Shown: positions 52,888 to 64,000 of the stretch, one piece after another
How positions within the stretch are numbered: the stretch's first letter is position 1
How the letters are laid out: each line of letters opens with the position of its first letter
NCBI RefSeq assembly: GCF_003173615.1
Contig: NZ_QGNA01000004.1
Location: 248,001 to 312,000 of the forward strand
Reading direction: 5' to 3'
DNA length: 64,000 bases
From: Falsiroseomonas bella
GTDB taxonomy: Bacteria > Pseudomonadota > Alphaproteobacteria > Acetobacterales > Acetobacteraceae
The notes under the pieces: model-generated
Seen by the model: only the letters and a program-made list of their open reading frames with translations
Told to the model about the DNA's origin: nothing
Databases searched by the model: none
Program-made: the position numbers and the translations under genes

Positions 52888-52938
52888 GGCGCCTCAATCG
52901 CCGGCGCGCCCTCCGGGCGCTTGGCTTTCGCGCAGGCC
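52888..52938. repeat. Dispersed hairpin repeat, family B, copy 3 (inverted)
   Basis: On the minus strand it reads GCCTGCGCGAAAGCCAAGC, then the palindrome GCCCGGAGGGC, then GCGCCGGCGATTGAGGCG. It matches the 4021 copy closely, with the centre changed in both arms. It sits after infA, right behind a TTTTTTT run, and before a second strong GC palindrome (52976-53012). Confidence 0.75.
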
Positions 52939-53026
52939 ACTGTTCAGCCCGGCGAGACGGTTGGTTTGTGCGCGGGCCGCATTCGCGGCCTCGGCCCGCT
53001 ACGCGGGCCGCCCAGGATCGAGCAAC

Positions 53027-53626
53027 GTGGCAGTCCATTCCCCGCCTGAGCGCCCGCCGCTCGTCCTCGCCTCGGCCAGTCCGCGGCGGCGCGAATTGCT
53101 CGCGCGCATCGGCGTGACGCCGGATCGCGTTCTGCCCGTGGACATCGACGAGACGCCGCGCAAGGCGGAACTGCCGCGCCTGCTCGCCGCGCGCCTCGCG
53201 CGCGAGAAGGCGGAGGCGGCGCATGCCGCCGCGCCCGATGCGCTGGTGCTGGCGGCCGACACGGTGGTGGGCGTCGGGCGCCGCATCCTCGGTAAGCCGG
53301 CCGATGCGACGGAGGCGCGGCGCTTCCTGGACCTGCTCTCCGGCCGGCGGCACCGCGTGATGACGGGCATCTGCCTGATCCGGCCCGACGGCAAGCGATC
53401 GGAGCGCCTGGTGACCACCATCCTCGCTTTCCAGCGCCTGACGGAGGCGCAGATCGCGCAGCACCTGGACAGCGACGAGTGGCAGGGTGTTGCGGGCGGC
53501 TACCAGATCCAGAAGCGCGCCGAGGCCTGGACGCGCTTCCTCTCCGGCAGCCATTCCAACGTGGTCGGCCTGCCGCTGTTCGAGACGGCGCAATTGCTGC
53601 GGGGCGCGGGGTGGTTGCGGCCCTGA
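53027..53626 (+). CDS. maf: Maf-like nucleoside triphosphate pyrophosphatase
   Basis: A 199-residue Maf/YceF-family enzyme that hydrolyses non-canonical or modified nucleoside triphosphates. Motifs: LVLASASPRRRELLARIGV, ALVLAADTVVGVGRRILGKP and LSGRRHRVMTG with the later VAGGYQIQKRAEAWT. The start is GTG at 53027, after AGGATCGAG. Its end overlaps the RNase G gene by 16 bases. Conserved gene order infA-maf-RNase G-yacG supports the identity. Confidence 0.92.
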   Translation: MAVHSPPERPPLVLASASPRRRELLARIGVTPDRVLPVDIDETPRKAELPRLLAARLAREKAEAAHAAAPDALVLAADTVVGVGRRILGKPADATEARRFLDLLSGRRHRVMTGICLIRPDGKRSERLVTTILAFQRLTEAQIAQHLDSDEWQGVAGGYQIQKRAEAWTRFLSGSHSNVVGLPLFETAQLLRGAGWLRP

Positions 53627-54717
53627 TCCGCGTCTCGGTGTCGCCCGGCGAGCGGCGCGTCGCGCTGCTGCGCGACGATGTGCTCGACCTGGCCGCGGTG
53701 GAGCGGCCCGCTCGCCCCGACGGCGTCGGCGACCTGCACCGTGCGCGCGTGACCGCGATCTCCCGCGCCATGAGCGGCGCCTTCCTGGTGATGGCCGATG
53801 GCGCGACAGGCTTCCTGCCGGAAAGCGAGGCGCCCGACCGCAAGGCGGTGACGGAGGGTGCGATCCTGCCCGTGCGCGTGACGCGCGCGCCGCAGGGCGG
53901 CAAGGGCCCGCGCCTGACCGCGCGCCTTTCGGCGGAAGACATTGCCGCGGCGGCAGGGCAGGGGTTGGTGCTTGTCCGCCGTGGCCCCGACGCCGTGCTG
54001 CGCTTCGCCCGGCTGGCGCGCGATGCCGCCGTGGTGACCGATGATGCGGCGGAGCTCGCGCGGCTGCGGCCGCTGCTCGGGGAGCGCGTTTGCCTGGACC
54101 GCGCCGGCGCCTTCGACGATGCGCTCGAGGCCGAGTTCGACGGGCTCGCCGGGCCGGAGGTGCCGCTGCTGGGCGGCGGGCTGCTCACCATCCATCCGAC
54201 GCCCGCGCTGACCGCGCTGGACGTGGATGCCGGGGGACAGGTCGCCGGCGACGCCGAGGCGGTGATGCGCCTCAACCGGGCCGCGGTGGCCGAGGCCGCG
54301 CGGCAGATCCGGCTACGCGAGCTGGCCGGCGCCATCCTGCTCGATGTGGCGGGCCTCGCGGTGAAGCGGCGGGAAGCGCTGGCAGGGCCGCTGGCGGCCG
54401 CGCTGGCCGCCGATCCCTTGCGGCCGAAGCTGCTCGGCCTGACGCGGCTCGGACTGTTCGAGATCCAGCGCCAGCGTGTGCATCCGCCGCTGCATGAGGT
54501 GCTGGGCTGGCCGCTCTCCCCGCTCACCCATGGCCTCGCCGCGCTGCGCCGCGCCGCGCGGGAGGTCGCTGCCGTGCCGGGGCGAATGCCGGTGCTGCAC
54601 GCGGCGCCCGCCGTGGTGGCGGCGCTGCAGGCGATGCCGGAAGTGCTGGCCGCCCTGCCGGGGCTGCGGCTGCTGGCCGAGCCCGGCCTGCCGCCGGGGC
54701 GGGAGGAGCTGCGATGA
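53611..54717 (+). CDS. Ribonuclease E/G family protein, short
   Basis: A 368-residue protein of the RNase E/G family. An S1-like region is inserted near the N-terminus ([38 protein letters not shown]); the catalytic core shows [21 protein letters not shown] and [26 protein letters not shown]. Compared with RNase G (489 residues) it lacks the CPxC zinc-link and the C-terminal domain, and of two aspartates near the first metal site (IDFID) one is replaced. Activity is therefore uncertain. The conserved block maf-this gene-yacG is found widely in alphaproteobacteria, usually as a second, shorter paralogue. Confidence 0.82.
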   Translation: MVAALIRVSVSPGERRVALLRDDVLDLAAVERPARPDGVGDLHRARVTAISRAMSGAFLVMADGATGFLPESEAPDRKAVTEGAILPVRVTRAPQGGKGPRLTARLSAEDIAAAAGQGLVLVRRGPDAVLRFARLARDAAVVTDDAAELARLRPLLGERVCLDRAGAFDDALEAEFDGLAGPEVPLLGGGLLTIHPTPALTALDVDAGGQVAGDAEAVMRLNRAAVAEAARQIRLRELAGAILLDVAGLAVKRREALAGPLAAALAADPLRPKLLGLTRLGLFEIQRQRVHPPLHEVLGWPLSPLTHGLAALRRAAREVAAVPGRMPVLHAAPAVVAALQAMPEVLAALPGLRLLAEPGLPPGREELR

Positions 54718-54902
54718 CCACGCCGCCGCGCAAGCCCCGCAAATGCCCGGTCTGCGGCAAGCCGCTGACGCAGCCGGGCCAGCGCTTCTGCTCGGAGCGC
54801 TGCCAGCGCGTGGATCTCGGCCGCTGGCTGACCGGCGGCTACGCAATCCCGGCCGTGGAGGAGGAGCCGGATGACGAGACGGGGACGGGTGGACAGCCCT
54901 GA
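54714..54902 (+). CDS. yacG: DNA gyrase inhibitor YacG
   Basis: A 62-residue zinc-binding protein. [20 protein letters not shown] supplies the four cysteines, and [14 protein letters not shown] is the characteristic following part. YacG binds GyrB and inhibits gyrase. The start overlaps the RNase G gene by ATGA, in the conserved order described there. A short acidic tail ends the protein. Confidence 0.93.
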   Translation: MTTPPRKPRKCPVCGKPLTQPGQRFCSERCQRVDLGRWLTGGYAIPAVEEEPDDETGTGGQP

Positions 54903-54964
54903 GGGCTTCCGCTATCACCCGCGGCCTCTGCCGGGCGGGCGCGCGATGCGTCCGTCAGCGATGG

Positions 54965-55040
54965 GCCCAGGTAGCTCAGTTGGTAGAGCATGCGACTGAA
55001 AATCGCAGTGTCGGTGGTTCGATTCCGCCCCTGGGCACCA
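54965..55040 (+). tRNA. tRNA-Phe (GAA)
   Basis: A 76-base tRNA with the acceptor stem GCCCAGG / CCTGGGC and an encoded CCA end. The D arm is GCTCAGTTGGTAGAGC, the anticodon loop CTGAAAA has the anticodon GAA, and the T arm contains GGTTCGATTCC. The gene is 62 bases after yacG, in the same position as in many alphaproteobacteria. Confidence 0.97.
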
Positions 55041-55384
55041 TTTTCCTCCCATTCATGTTGCGTCAGTCCGGGCGTTGCGCGTCGTCTCGTGCCGAGGCCT
55101 GGCCGGGCTTGCGATGGCCGACGGTGCGACGCTCGGCTTCCTGTCGGGCGCGATCGGCGATGCCGGGGATCGGGCGCTGCGGGGCGGGCGCGGTGGGCGG
55201 CCGGTCGGGTTCGTGCGGCATCCTGCTGGTCCTCCTGATTGGCGGAGGGAGCTAGCCGAGGGCGCCACGCGGCGCCTGTTCCGGCGGGAACAGCGCGGGC
55301 GGCGCGGCGGCGCAGCGGCACTTCCCCATTGACCGGCCTTGCCGGAACGTCTCTCACTGGCTGCAAACGGGGAGAGTCGCGACC
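55041..55384. other. Gene-free stretch between tRNA-Phe and livH
   Basis: I find no credible gene here; short frames are arginine- and glycine-rich with no ribosome binding site. A weak TTGACC box at 55329 and the hairpin CCGGCCTTGCCGG at 55334-55346 lie just before the TTG start of livH, so the promoter of the liv operon is expected here. Confidence 0.45.
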
Positions 55385-56295
<911 letters not shown>

Positions 56296-56299
<4 letters not shown>

Positions 56300-57579
56300 C
56301 CCCGCGCCTGCTCGGCGCCGTCCGCGACGCGGCGCTCGCCACGCTCGTCGCCTTCGGCCTGTTCGTGGTGATGGTCGGGCTGCGCACCGATGTCGCGCCG
56401 GGCGGCGAGCTGTTCCTGCGGCAGCGCTGGGCGGATGTGGCACTGCTTTGCGCGCTGGTCTTCGCGGGGCGACTGGTGGTCTCGCTCTGGGGCCTCAGGC
56501 CGCAGCCCACCGTAGCGTCGCCAGGGCGCGCGGCGCTGGCGGCACGACTCGGAAAGGTCTTCGCGCCGGCGCTGCTGGCTGCGGCGCTGGTGCTGCCCTT
56601 CATCCCCGGCATCGGGCGCTACGAGCTCGACCTCGGCATCCTGGTGCTGACCTATGTGATGCTGGGATGGGGGCTGAACATCGTGGTCGGCCTCGCCGGT
56701 CTGCTCGACCTCGGCTACGTCGCCTTCTACGCCGTCGGCGCCTACTCCTATGCGCTGCTGGCGGAGCATTTCGGATTCTCCTTCTGGCTCTGCCTGCCGC
56801 TGGCCGGCATCCTCGCCGCGTTCTGGGGCATCCTGCTCGGCTTCCCGGTGCTGCGCCTGCGCGGCGACTACCTGGCGATCGTGACGCTCGCCTTCGGCGA
56901 GATCATCCGCATCGTGCTGCTGAACTGGACCGAGCTGACCAACGGCCCGAACGGCATGACGGGCATCCCCCGCCCGACCTTCTTCGGCCTGCCATTCAGC
57001 ATGTCCGGCGAGCCCGACACCTTCGCCGGCTTCTTCGGGCTGGAGCCGAGCCCGGTGCACCGCGTGATCTTCCTCTACTACCTGATCCTGGCGCTCGCGC
57101 TGCTGACCAACTGGGTCACGCTGCGCATCCGCCGCCAGCCGATCGGCCGCGCCTGGGAAGCACTGCGGGAGGACGAGATCGCCTGCCGCGCGCTCGGCAT
57201 CAACATCACCGCGACGAAGCTGACCGCCTTCGCGCTGGGCGCGATGTTCGGCGGCTTCGCCGGCGCCTTCTTCGCCACGCGGCAGGGCTTCATCAGCCCG
57301 GAATCCTTCACCTTCATCGAGAGCGCGATCATCCTGGCCATCGTCGTGCTCGGCGGCATGGGCAGCCAGATCGGCGTGGCCGTCGCGGCGCTGGTGATGA
57401 TCGGCGGCTTCGAGCTGTTCCGCGACCTCGAGGAATGGCGGATGCTGGTGTTCGGCGCGGCGATGGTGGTGATCATGGTGCTGCGCCCGCGCGGGCTGGT
57501 GGGCACGCGCACGCCCTCCATCGCGCTGGGAGACAAGCGCGCGATCTCGGCGGCGCATGTCAGCGAGGGGCGGGGATGA
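56296..57579 (+). CDS. livM: Branched-chain amino acid ABC transporter permease LivM
   Basis: A 427-residue second permease. The core starts after a two-helix N-terminal extension (about 1-90), as usual in proteobacterial LivM; motifs are [79 protein letters not shown] and [19 protein letters not shown]. Start overlaps the livH stop (ATGA) and its own stop overlaps livG, so the four genes are translationally linked. Confidence 0.95.
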
Positions 57580-58423
57580 GCGCGCAACTCACCACGCCCC
57601 CAACCGCCGTGTCCGATCCGATCCTGGAGGTGGATGGGCTGACCATGCGCTTCGGCGGGCTGCTCGCGGTGGACAGCGTCAGCTTCACCGCGCGGCGCGG
57701 CGACATCACGGCGCTGATCGGGCCGAACGGCGCGGGCAAGACCACGGTGTTCAACTGCATCACCGGCTTCTACCGCCCGACCGCGGGCGCGCTGCGGCTG
57801 CATCGCGCCGAGGCCGGCGTCGCCGAGCTGCAGCGCCTGAAGGACCACCGCATCGCGCGCGCGGGCGTGGCGCGCACCTTCCAGAACATCCGCCTGTTCC
57901 CCGGCATGACGGCGCTGGAGAACCTGCTGGTCGCGCAGCATGTCGTGCTGAACGCGGCGACGGGCTTCGGCATCGGCGCGCTGCTCGGCCTCGGCGGCTA
58001 TCGGCGCGCGGAAGCGGCGGCGGTGGAGCGCGCCGCGGCCTGGCTGCGGGCCACCGGCCTGATCGAGCGCGCCGACGACCCTGCCGGCGCGCTGCCCTAT
58101 GGCGCGCAACGGCGCCTCGAGATCGCGCGCGCCATGTGCACCGGCCCCGCGCTGCTCTGCCTGGACGAGCCGGCGGCTGGCCTCAACCCGCGCGAATCGG
58201 AGGAACTCGCCGCATTGCTGCGCGCCATCCGGGACGGAAGCGCGGCGGAAGGCGCGGCGGCGACTTCCGTGCTGCTGATCGAGCACGACATGGGCATCGT
58301 GATGGGCATCTCCGACCACGTGATCGTGCTGGACCACGGCAAGAAGATCGCCGACGGCACGCCGGAGGCGGTGCGCAACGATCGCCACGTGATCGCCGCC
58401 TATCTGGGTGAGGAGGAGGCGGA

Positions 58424-58427
<4 letters not shown>
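57576..58427 (+). CDS. livG: Branched-chain amino acid ABC transporter ATPase LivG
   Basis: A 283-residue ATPase with Walker [11 protein letters not shown] (about residue 49), [23 protein letters not shown], Walker [14 protein letters not shown], the degenerate signature [15 protein letters not shown] and [18 protein letters not shown]. The LivG group is recognised by [17 protein letters not shown]. It starts at ATG 57576, coupled to livM, and its stop overlaps livF. Confidence 0.95.
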
Positions 58428-59143
<716 letters not shown>

Positions 59144-59215
59144 CCGCCCGGCTGTTTACGGCTTCTTCGCCACCCCGCGTGCAGGATGCGCCCTGCCGCA
59201 GCTGCCGGGGTGCCC

Positions 59216-61738
59216 ATGGACGACCTGATCGCGGATTTCCTTGCCGAGACCCATGAGGGCCTCGCCGCCCTCGACGTGGCGCTGGTGCGGCTGGAGAAGG
59301 CGCCGCAGGACGGGCCGACGCTGTCCGAGATCTTCCGCGTTATCCACACGATCAAGGGCACCTGCGGCTTCCTCGGCCTGCCGCGCCTGGAATCGGTGGC
59401 GCATGCGGCGGAGAACGTGCTCGGTCGCTATCGCGACGGCTCGCTGAAGGTCACGCCGGACGGCATCACGCTGATCCTGCAGGCGCTGGACCGCATCAAG
59501 CTGATCGTCGCGGGCCTCGAGGAGAAGGGGACGGAGCCGGCAGGCGACGACGCGGCGCTGATCGCGGCGCTCGACGCCGCCTTCGCCGGCGAGGCGCCGG
59601 CGCCCGCCGCCTCGGCGCCGGAGGAGATCGAGGCCGAGGCACCGGCCGAGCCCGCCGCCGAAGCGCTTGCGGCGCCCGCGGCGGAAGGCGGCGCCGCCGC
59701 GCCGCCACAGAGCATCCGCGTCTCGGTGGATGTGCTGGAAGACCTGATGATGCTGGTGAGCGAGCTGGTGCTGACGCGCAACCAGCTGCTGCAGGTGGCG
59801 CGCGCGCGGGGCGACCAGGCCTTCTCCGTGCCGTTGCAGCGCCTGTCGCACATCACCTCGGACCTGCAGGACGGGGTGATGAAGACGCGCATGCAGCCCA
59901 TCGGCAATGCCTGGGCGAAGCTGCCGCGCCTGGTGCGCGACCTGGCGCGCGAGCTCGGCAAGAAGATCGAGCTGGAGATGCGCGGCGCCGACACCGAGCT
60001 GGACCGCCAGGTGCTGGAGCTGATCAAGGACCCGCTGACGCACATGGTGCGCAACAGCGCGGACCATGGGCTGGAATCCACCGAGGAACGCCGCCGCGCC
60101 GGCAAGCCCGAGACCGGCCGCGTGACGCTGAACGCCTATCACGAGGGTGGCCACATCCTCATCGAGATCGCCGATGACGGGAAGGGCCTGAACACCGCGC
60201 GCATTCGCGAGAAGGCGGTGGCGCAGGGTCTCGCGACCGAGACCGAGGTCGCGGCGATGTCGGACCGCGAGATCCATCGCTTCATCTTCCGCGCGGGCTT
60301 CTCCACCGCCGCCGCCGTCACGGCCGTCTCCGGCCGCGGCGTCGGGATGGATGTGGTGAAGACCAATGTGGAGCGGATCGGCGGCACCATAGATGTCGCT
60401 TCCGCCGCCGGGCGCGGCACCACCTTCATCATCAAGATCCCGCTGACACTCGCCATCGTCTCCGCCCTGGTGGTGGAGGTGGCGCAGGAACGCTTCGCGA
60501 TCCCGCAGATCGGCGTGCTGGAGCTGGTGCGCGTCGGCGGCGCCACCGGCGCGCAGGTGGAGCGGATCAAGGACGCGCCGGTGCTGCGCCTGCGCGACCG
60601 GCTGCTGCCCCTGGTCTCGCTCGGCCGCGTGCTGGGGCTGGAGGAGGAGGCGCCGGCGGCCGATATCGGCTTCGTCGTCGTCACGCAGGTCGGCCCCGCG
60701 ACCTTCGGCATCATCGTGGACCGCGTGCACGACACCGAGGAGATCGTGGTGAAGCCGGTGCCGCCGATCCTGCGCCATATCGGCGTGTTCAGCGGCAACA
60801 CGATCCTCGGCGACGGCAGCGTGATCATGATCCTCGACCCGAACGGCATCGCGCGCGCCACCGGCGTCGCGGCCGAGGGCGCCAGTGCGCGCGCGGCGGA
60901 AGGCGTCGCGGCGGGCATGCGCTCGGCCGGCAGGACGGCGCTGCTGCTGTTCCGCGCGGGCGACGCGACACCGAAGGCCGTGCCCCTCGGCCTTGTCGCG
61001 CGGCTCGACGACCTGCCGGTGGACCGCATCGAGTTCTCGGGCGGCGCGGCGGTGGTGCAGTACCGCGGCGCGCTGATGCCGCTGGTGCCGATGGGCGGCG
61101 CGGGACTCTCGGCCGAGGCCGAGGTGCGCGGGCGGCAGACCGTGCTGGTGTTCAGCGAGGGCGAGCGCAGCCTGGGGCTGATGGTGGACGCGATCCTCGA
61201 CGTCGTGGAGGAGCGTCTGGAGATCAAGGGCGGCACGGACCGCGCGGGCTTCCTCGGTTCCGCCGTGGTCGCGGGCAAGGTGACGGACGTGATCGACACG
61301 GCCTGGTGGCTGCGCCAGGCGGGCGGCGACTGGTTCCGCGCGAACGAGACGGTGGCGGCCAAGCGCCTGCTGGTGGTGGAGGACAGCGCCTTCTTCCGCG
61401 AACTCGTCGTGCCGAGCCTCGCGGCCGCCGGCTACGAGGTGGTGGCCGTCGGCCAACCCGCGGAGGCGCTGGCGCTGCGCGAGCAGGGCGCCGAGTTCGA
61501 CGCCATCGTCTCCGACATCGAGATGCCGGGCATGGACGGCTTCGCCCTGGCGCGCGCGCTGCGCGAGGGCGGAAGCTGGGCGGCGCTGCCGCTCATCGCG
61601 CTCTCGGGCCGCAGCGATCCGCCGGCGCTGGCGCGCGCGCGGGAAGCGGGCTTCACCGATTTCGTGGCGAAATACGACCGCGACGCGCTGGCGGCCTCGC
61701 TGGCCGCCTGCCTCGCGATGCCGGTCGCGGCGGGCTGA
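59216..61738 (+). CDS. cheA: CheA-type hybrid histidine kinase with two CheW-like domains and a receiver
   Basis: An 840-residue cytoplasmic kinase of the chemotaxis type. Domains: Hpt (about 1-105) with His44 in VIHTIKGTCGFLG; an alanine- and glutamate-rich linker (about 115-165) without a recognisable P2 domain; P3 dimerisation (about 166-235); ATPase P4 with DPLTHMVRNSADHG (about 272), DDGKGLN (about 320) and GRGVGMDVV (about 376); a CheW-like P5 (about 404-560); a second, more diverged CheW-like region (about 575-700); and a receiver (about 716-838) with Asp767. It leads the operon cheA-cheW-cheY-cheB-cheR. The start at 59216 follows GCCGGGGTGCCC; the frame back to 59186 adds ten residues. 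Confidence 0.92.
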   Translation: MDDLIADFLAETHEGLAALDVALVRLEKAPQDGPTLSEIFRVIHTIKGTCGFLGLPRLESVAHAAENVLGRYRDGSLKVTPDGITLILQALDRIKLIVAGLEEKGTEPAGDDAALIAALDAAFAGEAPAPAASAPEEIEAEAPAEPAAEALAAPAAEGGAAAPPQSIRVSVDVLEDLMMLVSELVLTRNQLLQVARARGDQAFSVPLQRLSHITSDLQDGVMKTRMQPIGNAWAKLPRLVRDLARELGKKIELEMRGADTELDRQVLELIKDPLTHMVRNSADHGLESTEERRRAGKPETGRVTLNAYHEGGHILIEIADDGKGLNTARIREKAVAQGLATETEVAAMSDREIHRFIFRAGFSTAAAVTAVSGRGVGMDVVKTNVERIGGTIDVASAAGRGTTFIIKIPLTLAIVSALVVEVAQERFAIPQIGVLELVRVGGATGAQVERIKDAPVLRLRDRLLPLVSLGRVLGLEEEAPAADIGFVVVTQVGPATFGIIVDRVHDTEEIVVKPVPPILRHIGVFSGNTILGDGSVIMILDPNGIARATGVAAEGASARAAEGVAAGMRSAGRTALLLFRAGDATPKAVPLGLVARLDDLPVDRIEFSGGAAVVQYRGALMPLVPMGGAGLSAEAEVRGRQTVLVFSEGERSLGLMVDAILDVVEERLEIKGGTDRAGFLGSAVVAGKVTDVIDTAWWLRQAGGDWFRANETVAAKRLLVVEDSAFFRELVVPSLAAAGYEVVAVGQPAEALALREQGAEFDAIVSDIEMPGMDGFALARALREGGSWAALPLIALSGRSDPPALARAREAGFTDFVAKYDRDALAASLAACLAMPVAAG

Positions 61739-61739
61739 G

Positions 61740-61791
61740 GCGGCCCGATGACCGGAGGGGCGTCAGCCCCGCAGGTCTGAATCGGTCCGCC
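61740..61791. repeat. Dispersed hairpin repeat, family A, inverted copy
   Basis: CGGCCCGATGACCGGAGGGG, the hairpin GGGGCGTCAGCCCC and GCAGGTCTGAATCGGTCCGC are the reverse complement of the repeat at 21398 with compensating changes in the stem. It lies between cheA and cheW inside an operon. Confidence 0.8.
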
Positions 61792-61813
61792 CAACAAGCA
61801 GGGAGTATTCTTG

Positions 61814-62274
61814 ATGCGCACGCAATCGACGCAGGCCGCGATCGACGAAGGCGAGCTGGTGCTGACGCTGACCGTGGGCGGGCAGCCCTGCGGCGTGCCG
61901 GTGCTGCAGGTGCGCGACGTGCTGGGCGCGCAGGGCATCACGCCCATCCCGCTCGCCCCACCGGAGATCGAAGGCGCAATGAATTTGCGCGGGCGGATCG
62001 TCACCGCGGTGGATCTGCGCCGGCGGCTCGGCCTGCCGTCGCGGGATGCCACGGCGAAGCCGATGAGCATCGTGGTCGAGCAGGGCGGCGAGCTCTATTC
62101 CATGCTGGCCGATGCGGTGGGGGAGGTCGTGCCGCTGCTCGCGGCGGATCGCCAGCCCAACCCGCCAACGCTCGACCCCGCCTGGCGCGAGGTGTCGCGC
62201 GGGGTGCACCGGCGCGACGGGCAGCTGCTGATCCTGCTGGATGTCGAGCGGCTGCTGGCGATCGGGGGCGGGCG

Positions 62275-62278
<4 letters not shown>
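61814..62278 (+). CDS. cheW: Chemotaxis coupling protein CheW
   Basis: A 154-residue CheW. It shows LTVGGQPCGVPVLQVRDVLGAQGITPIPLAPPEIEGAMNLRGRIVTAVDLRRRLGL and the later YSMLADAVGEVVPLLAADRQ. CheW bridges chemoreceptors and the kinase. The ATG at 61814 has GGGAG eight bases upstream; TTG at 61811 is in frame. It overlaps cheY by four bases. Confidence 0.92.
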
Positions 62279-62669
<391 letters not shown>

Positions 62670-62673
<4 letters not shown>

Positions 62674-63767
62674 GCGCCGCACTCGCCGCCGCGCCGGCGC
62701 CGGCCATCTCCGGCGCGGTGCGGGTGATGCTGTGCGACGACAGCGCGGTGGCACGCGGCGCGCTCGCGCGCCTTCTGGGGCGCGATGCGGCGATCCGGGT
62801 GGTGGCCCAGGCGCAGGACGGGCGGCAGGCGCTGGAGATGCTGGCGGCGATGCCGGCCGCGGCGCGGCCCGAGGTGATCCTGCTCGACCTCGAGATGCCG
62901 GTGATGGACGGGCTGACGGCGCTGCCGCTGATCCTGCGCGCGGCGCCGGGCAGTTCGGTGATCGTGGCGAGCGCGCTGAGCCAGCGCGGCGCCGCGGCGA
63001 CCATGGCCGCGCTGCGCGCCGGCGCGGTGGACTACGTGCCGAAGCCGGCCGCCGCGCAGGGCGGCATGGCCGATCCCGCCTTCGGCGAGGAACTTCGGGC
63101 GAAGGTGCTGGGCTGGGCGCGGATGCGCCAGCGCGCGGCGCCGCGGCCAGTGCGGCCGGCCGCGACGGCGTCGGGCACGCTGCCGAAGCCGCAGGTGATC
63201 GCCATCGGCAGCTCCACCGGCGGGCCGCAGGCGCTGGCCGCGCTGGTGGGCGCGCTGACGCGGCCGCCGCCGGTGCCGGTGCTGGTGGTGCAGCACATGC
63301 CGGCCGGCTTCACGGCGCTGCTGGCTGATCATCTGGCGCGGCTGCGACGGCTGCCCTGCGCCGAGGCGCGTGACGGAGAGGCGCTGCTGCCGGGCCGGCT
63401 CTATCTGGCGCCGGGTGACCGGCATCTGCTGGCGAAGCCGGCCGCCGCGGGCCTGGTGGCGCAGTTGTCGGACGGAGCGCCCGAGAATTTCTGCCGGCCC
63501 GCGGTGGACCCGCTGCTGCGCAGCCTGGTCGCGGCCTGTGGCGGGCGGGTGGTGGCGGCGATCCTGACCGGGATGGGCCAGGACGGGCTGGCCGGCTGCC
63601 GCGCGCTGCGGGAGGCGGGCGGCGGCGTGCTCGCGCAGGACGAGGCTAGCTCGGTGGTGTGGGGCATGCCCGGCGCGGTGGCGCGCGCGGGACTGGCGGC
63701 GACGATTGCGCCGCCGGAAGAGATCGCGGCGCGACTGCTCGCCGCCTGCGGGGAGGGACGCGCGTGA
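62670..63767 (+). CDS. cheB: Protein-glutamate methylesterase CheB
   Basis: A 365-residue two-domain enzyme. The N-terminal receiver has Asp73 in VILLDLEMPVMDGL; the C-terminal methylesterase shows the catalytic Ser182 in IGSSTGGPQAL, the histidine in VVQHMPAGF and the aspartate in LTGMGQDGLAG. CheB demethylates receptors to allow adaptation. It starts at GTG 62670 and overlaps cheR by four bases. Confidence 0.94.
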
Positions 63768-64000
63768 CGGAGCCGGGCTTCGCCGAGATTGCCGCGCTGG
63801 TGCGCCGGCGCGCCGGCATCGTGCTGACCGAGGACAAGTCCTACCTGCTGGAGACGCGGCTCGGTCCCGTGCTGCAGCGCTTCGGCCTGGCGTCGCTGCG
63901 CGTGCTGGGGGAGAGGCTGCGCGCCGCGCCGGGCGAGGCGATGGAACGCGCCGTGGTCGAGGCGCTGACCACGCATGAATCGAGCTTCTTCCGCGACGGG
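63764..64000 (+). CDS. cheR: Chemotaxis protein methyltransferase CheR, 5' part only
   Basis: Only 79 residues are in the window. They match the N-terminal CheR domain: FAEIAALVRRRAGIVLTEDKSYLLETRLGPVLQRFGLASL and then VVEALTTHESSFFRDG, the TTNETxFFR-like motif. CheR methylates receptors with SAM, opposing CheB. Start is GTG at 63764, overlapping the cheB stop. The catalytic domain lies beyond the right edge. Confidence 0.9.
   Translation, partial: MTEPGFAEIAALVRRRAGIVLTEDKSYLLETRLGPVLQRFGLASLRVLGERLRAAPGEAMERAVVEALTTHESSFFRDG

Noticed and set aside
54980-55255. An open frame running through tRNA-Phe
   Set aside because: It overlaps a clear tRNA gene and has no conserved sequence.
55041-55384. 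Small genes between tRNA-Phe and livH
   Set aside because: The frames are short, arginine-rich and lack ribosome binding sites or family motifs.
59156-61456. A 766-codon frame antisense to cheA
   Set aside because: It lies opposite a clear CheA gene and has no recognisable domain.

Overview
The window is one contiguous stretch of very GC-rich bacterial chromosome (densely coded, many GTG and TTG starts, many 4-base ATGA/GTGA overlaps). The gene set points to an alphaproteobacterium, most likely of the Acetobacteraceae/Rhodospirillales side. The evidence is a ChpT phosphotransferase of the CtrA pathway, an MmcB-type DNA repair protein, the hisG-hisD / infA-maf-RNase G-yacG-tRNA-Phe block typical of alphaproteobacteria, a PduO-type cobalamin adenosyltransferase, and TRAP and Liv transporters. 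The genus is inferred only from general gene content; no rRNA is present. I see no prophage, insertion sequence, integrase or CRISPR array, so the region reads as core plus lineage-specific chromosome.

Layout. 1-7.7 kb: 5' part of an Atm1-like ABC exporter, a DUF4743-NUDIX hydrolase, a membrane protein, an Hpt protein, a SYLF lipoid-binding protein, then a minus-strand cluster of ABC-2 exporter, GH1-like glycosidase and histidine phosphatase. 7.8-13.8 kb: c-di-GMP-flavoured region with a cysteine-free SUOX-fold protein next to a PAS-GGDEF-EAL protein, a PEP-CTERM protein, and two overlapping genes for degenerate EAL-like proteins. 13.8-24.5 kb: phosphatase, sorbosone-dehydrogenase-like lipoprotein plus DUF2231 protein, hldE overlapping a dNTPase, mmcB, an Rrf2 regulator, two GNATs, an amidase and a ferredoxin-NADP reductase. 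24.6-28.9 kb: TRAP operon (dctP, dctQ, dctM) ending in a hydratase-like gene that seems to have lost its metal ligands. 28.9-36.7 kb: cytochrome c, an ArsR-methyltransferase fusion regulator driving metH, a CDF exporter, TonB and cobalamin adenosyltransferase. 36.7-50.3 kb: mixed housekeeping (GST, dsbB, two MFS, HNH nuclease, esterase, gluQRS, chpT, TSUP, moaA, nitrilase, nadK). 50.5-55.0 kb: hisG, hisD, infA, maf, short RNase G, yacG, tRNA-Phe. 55.4-59.1 kb: livHMGF. 59.2-64 kb: a chemotaxis-type operon with a CheA carrying two CheW-like domains and a receiver, then cheW, cheY, cheB and the start of cheR.

How things fit together. Cobalamin is a theme at 30-37 kb (B12-dependent MetH, TonB for outer-membrane uptake, adenosyltransferase). 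Signalling is a theme at both ends (c-di-GMP proteins, an Hpt protein, ChpT, Che). Three families of short dispersed hairpin repeats are scattered between genes, one of them as a 62-bp tandem array at 21.4 kb. The most unusual items are the cysteine-free SUOX-fold/GGDEF-EAL pair, the tandem degenerate EAL-like pair, the TRAP operon with a pseudo-hydratase, and the repeat families, one copy of which appears to carry the ribosome binding site of dctM.
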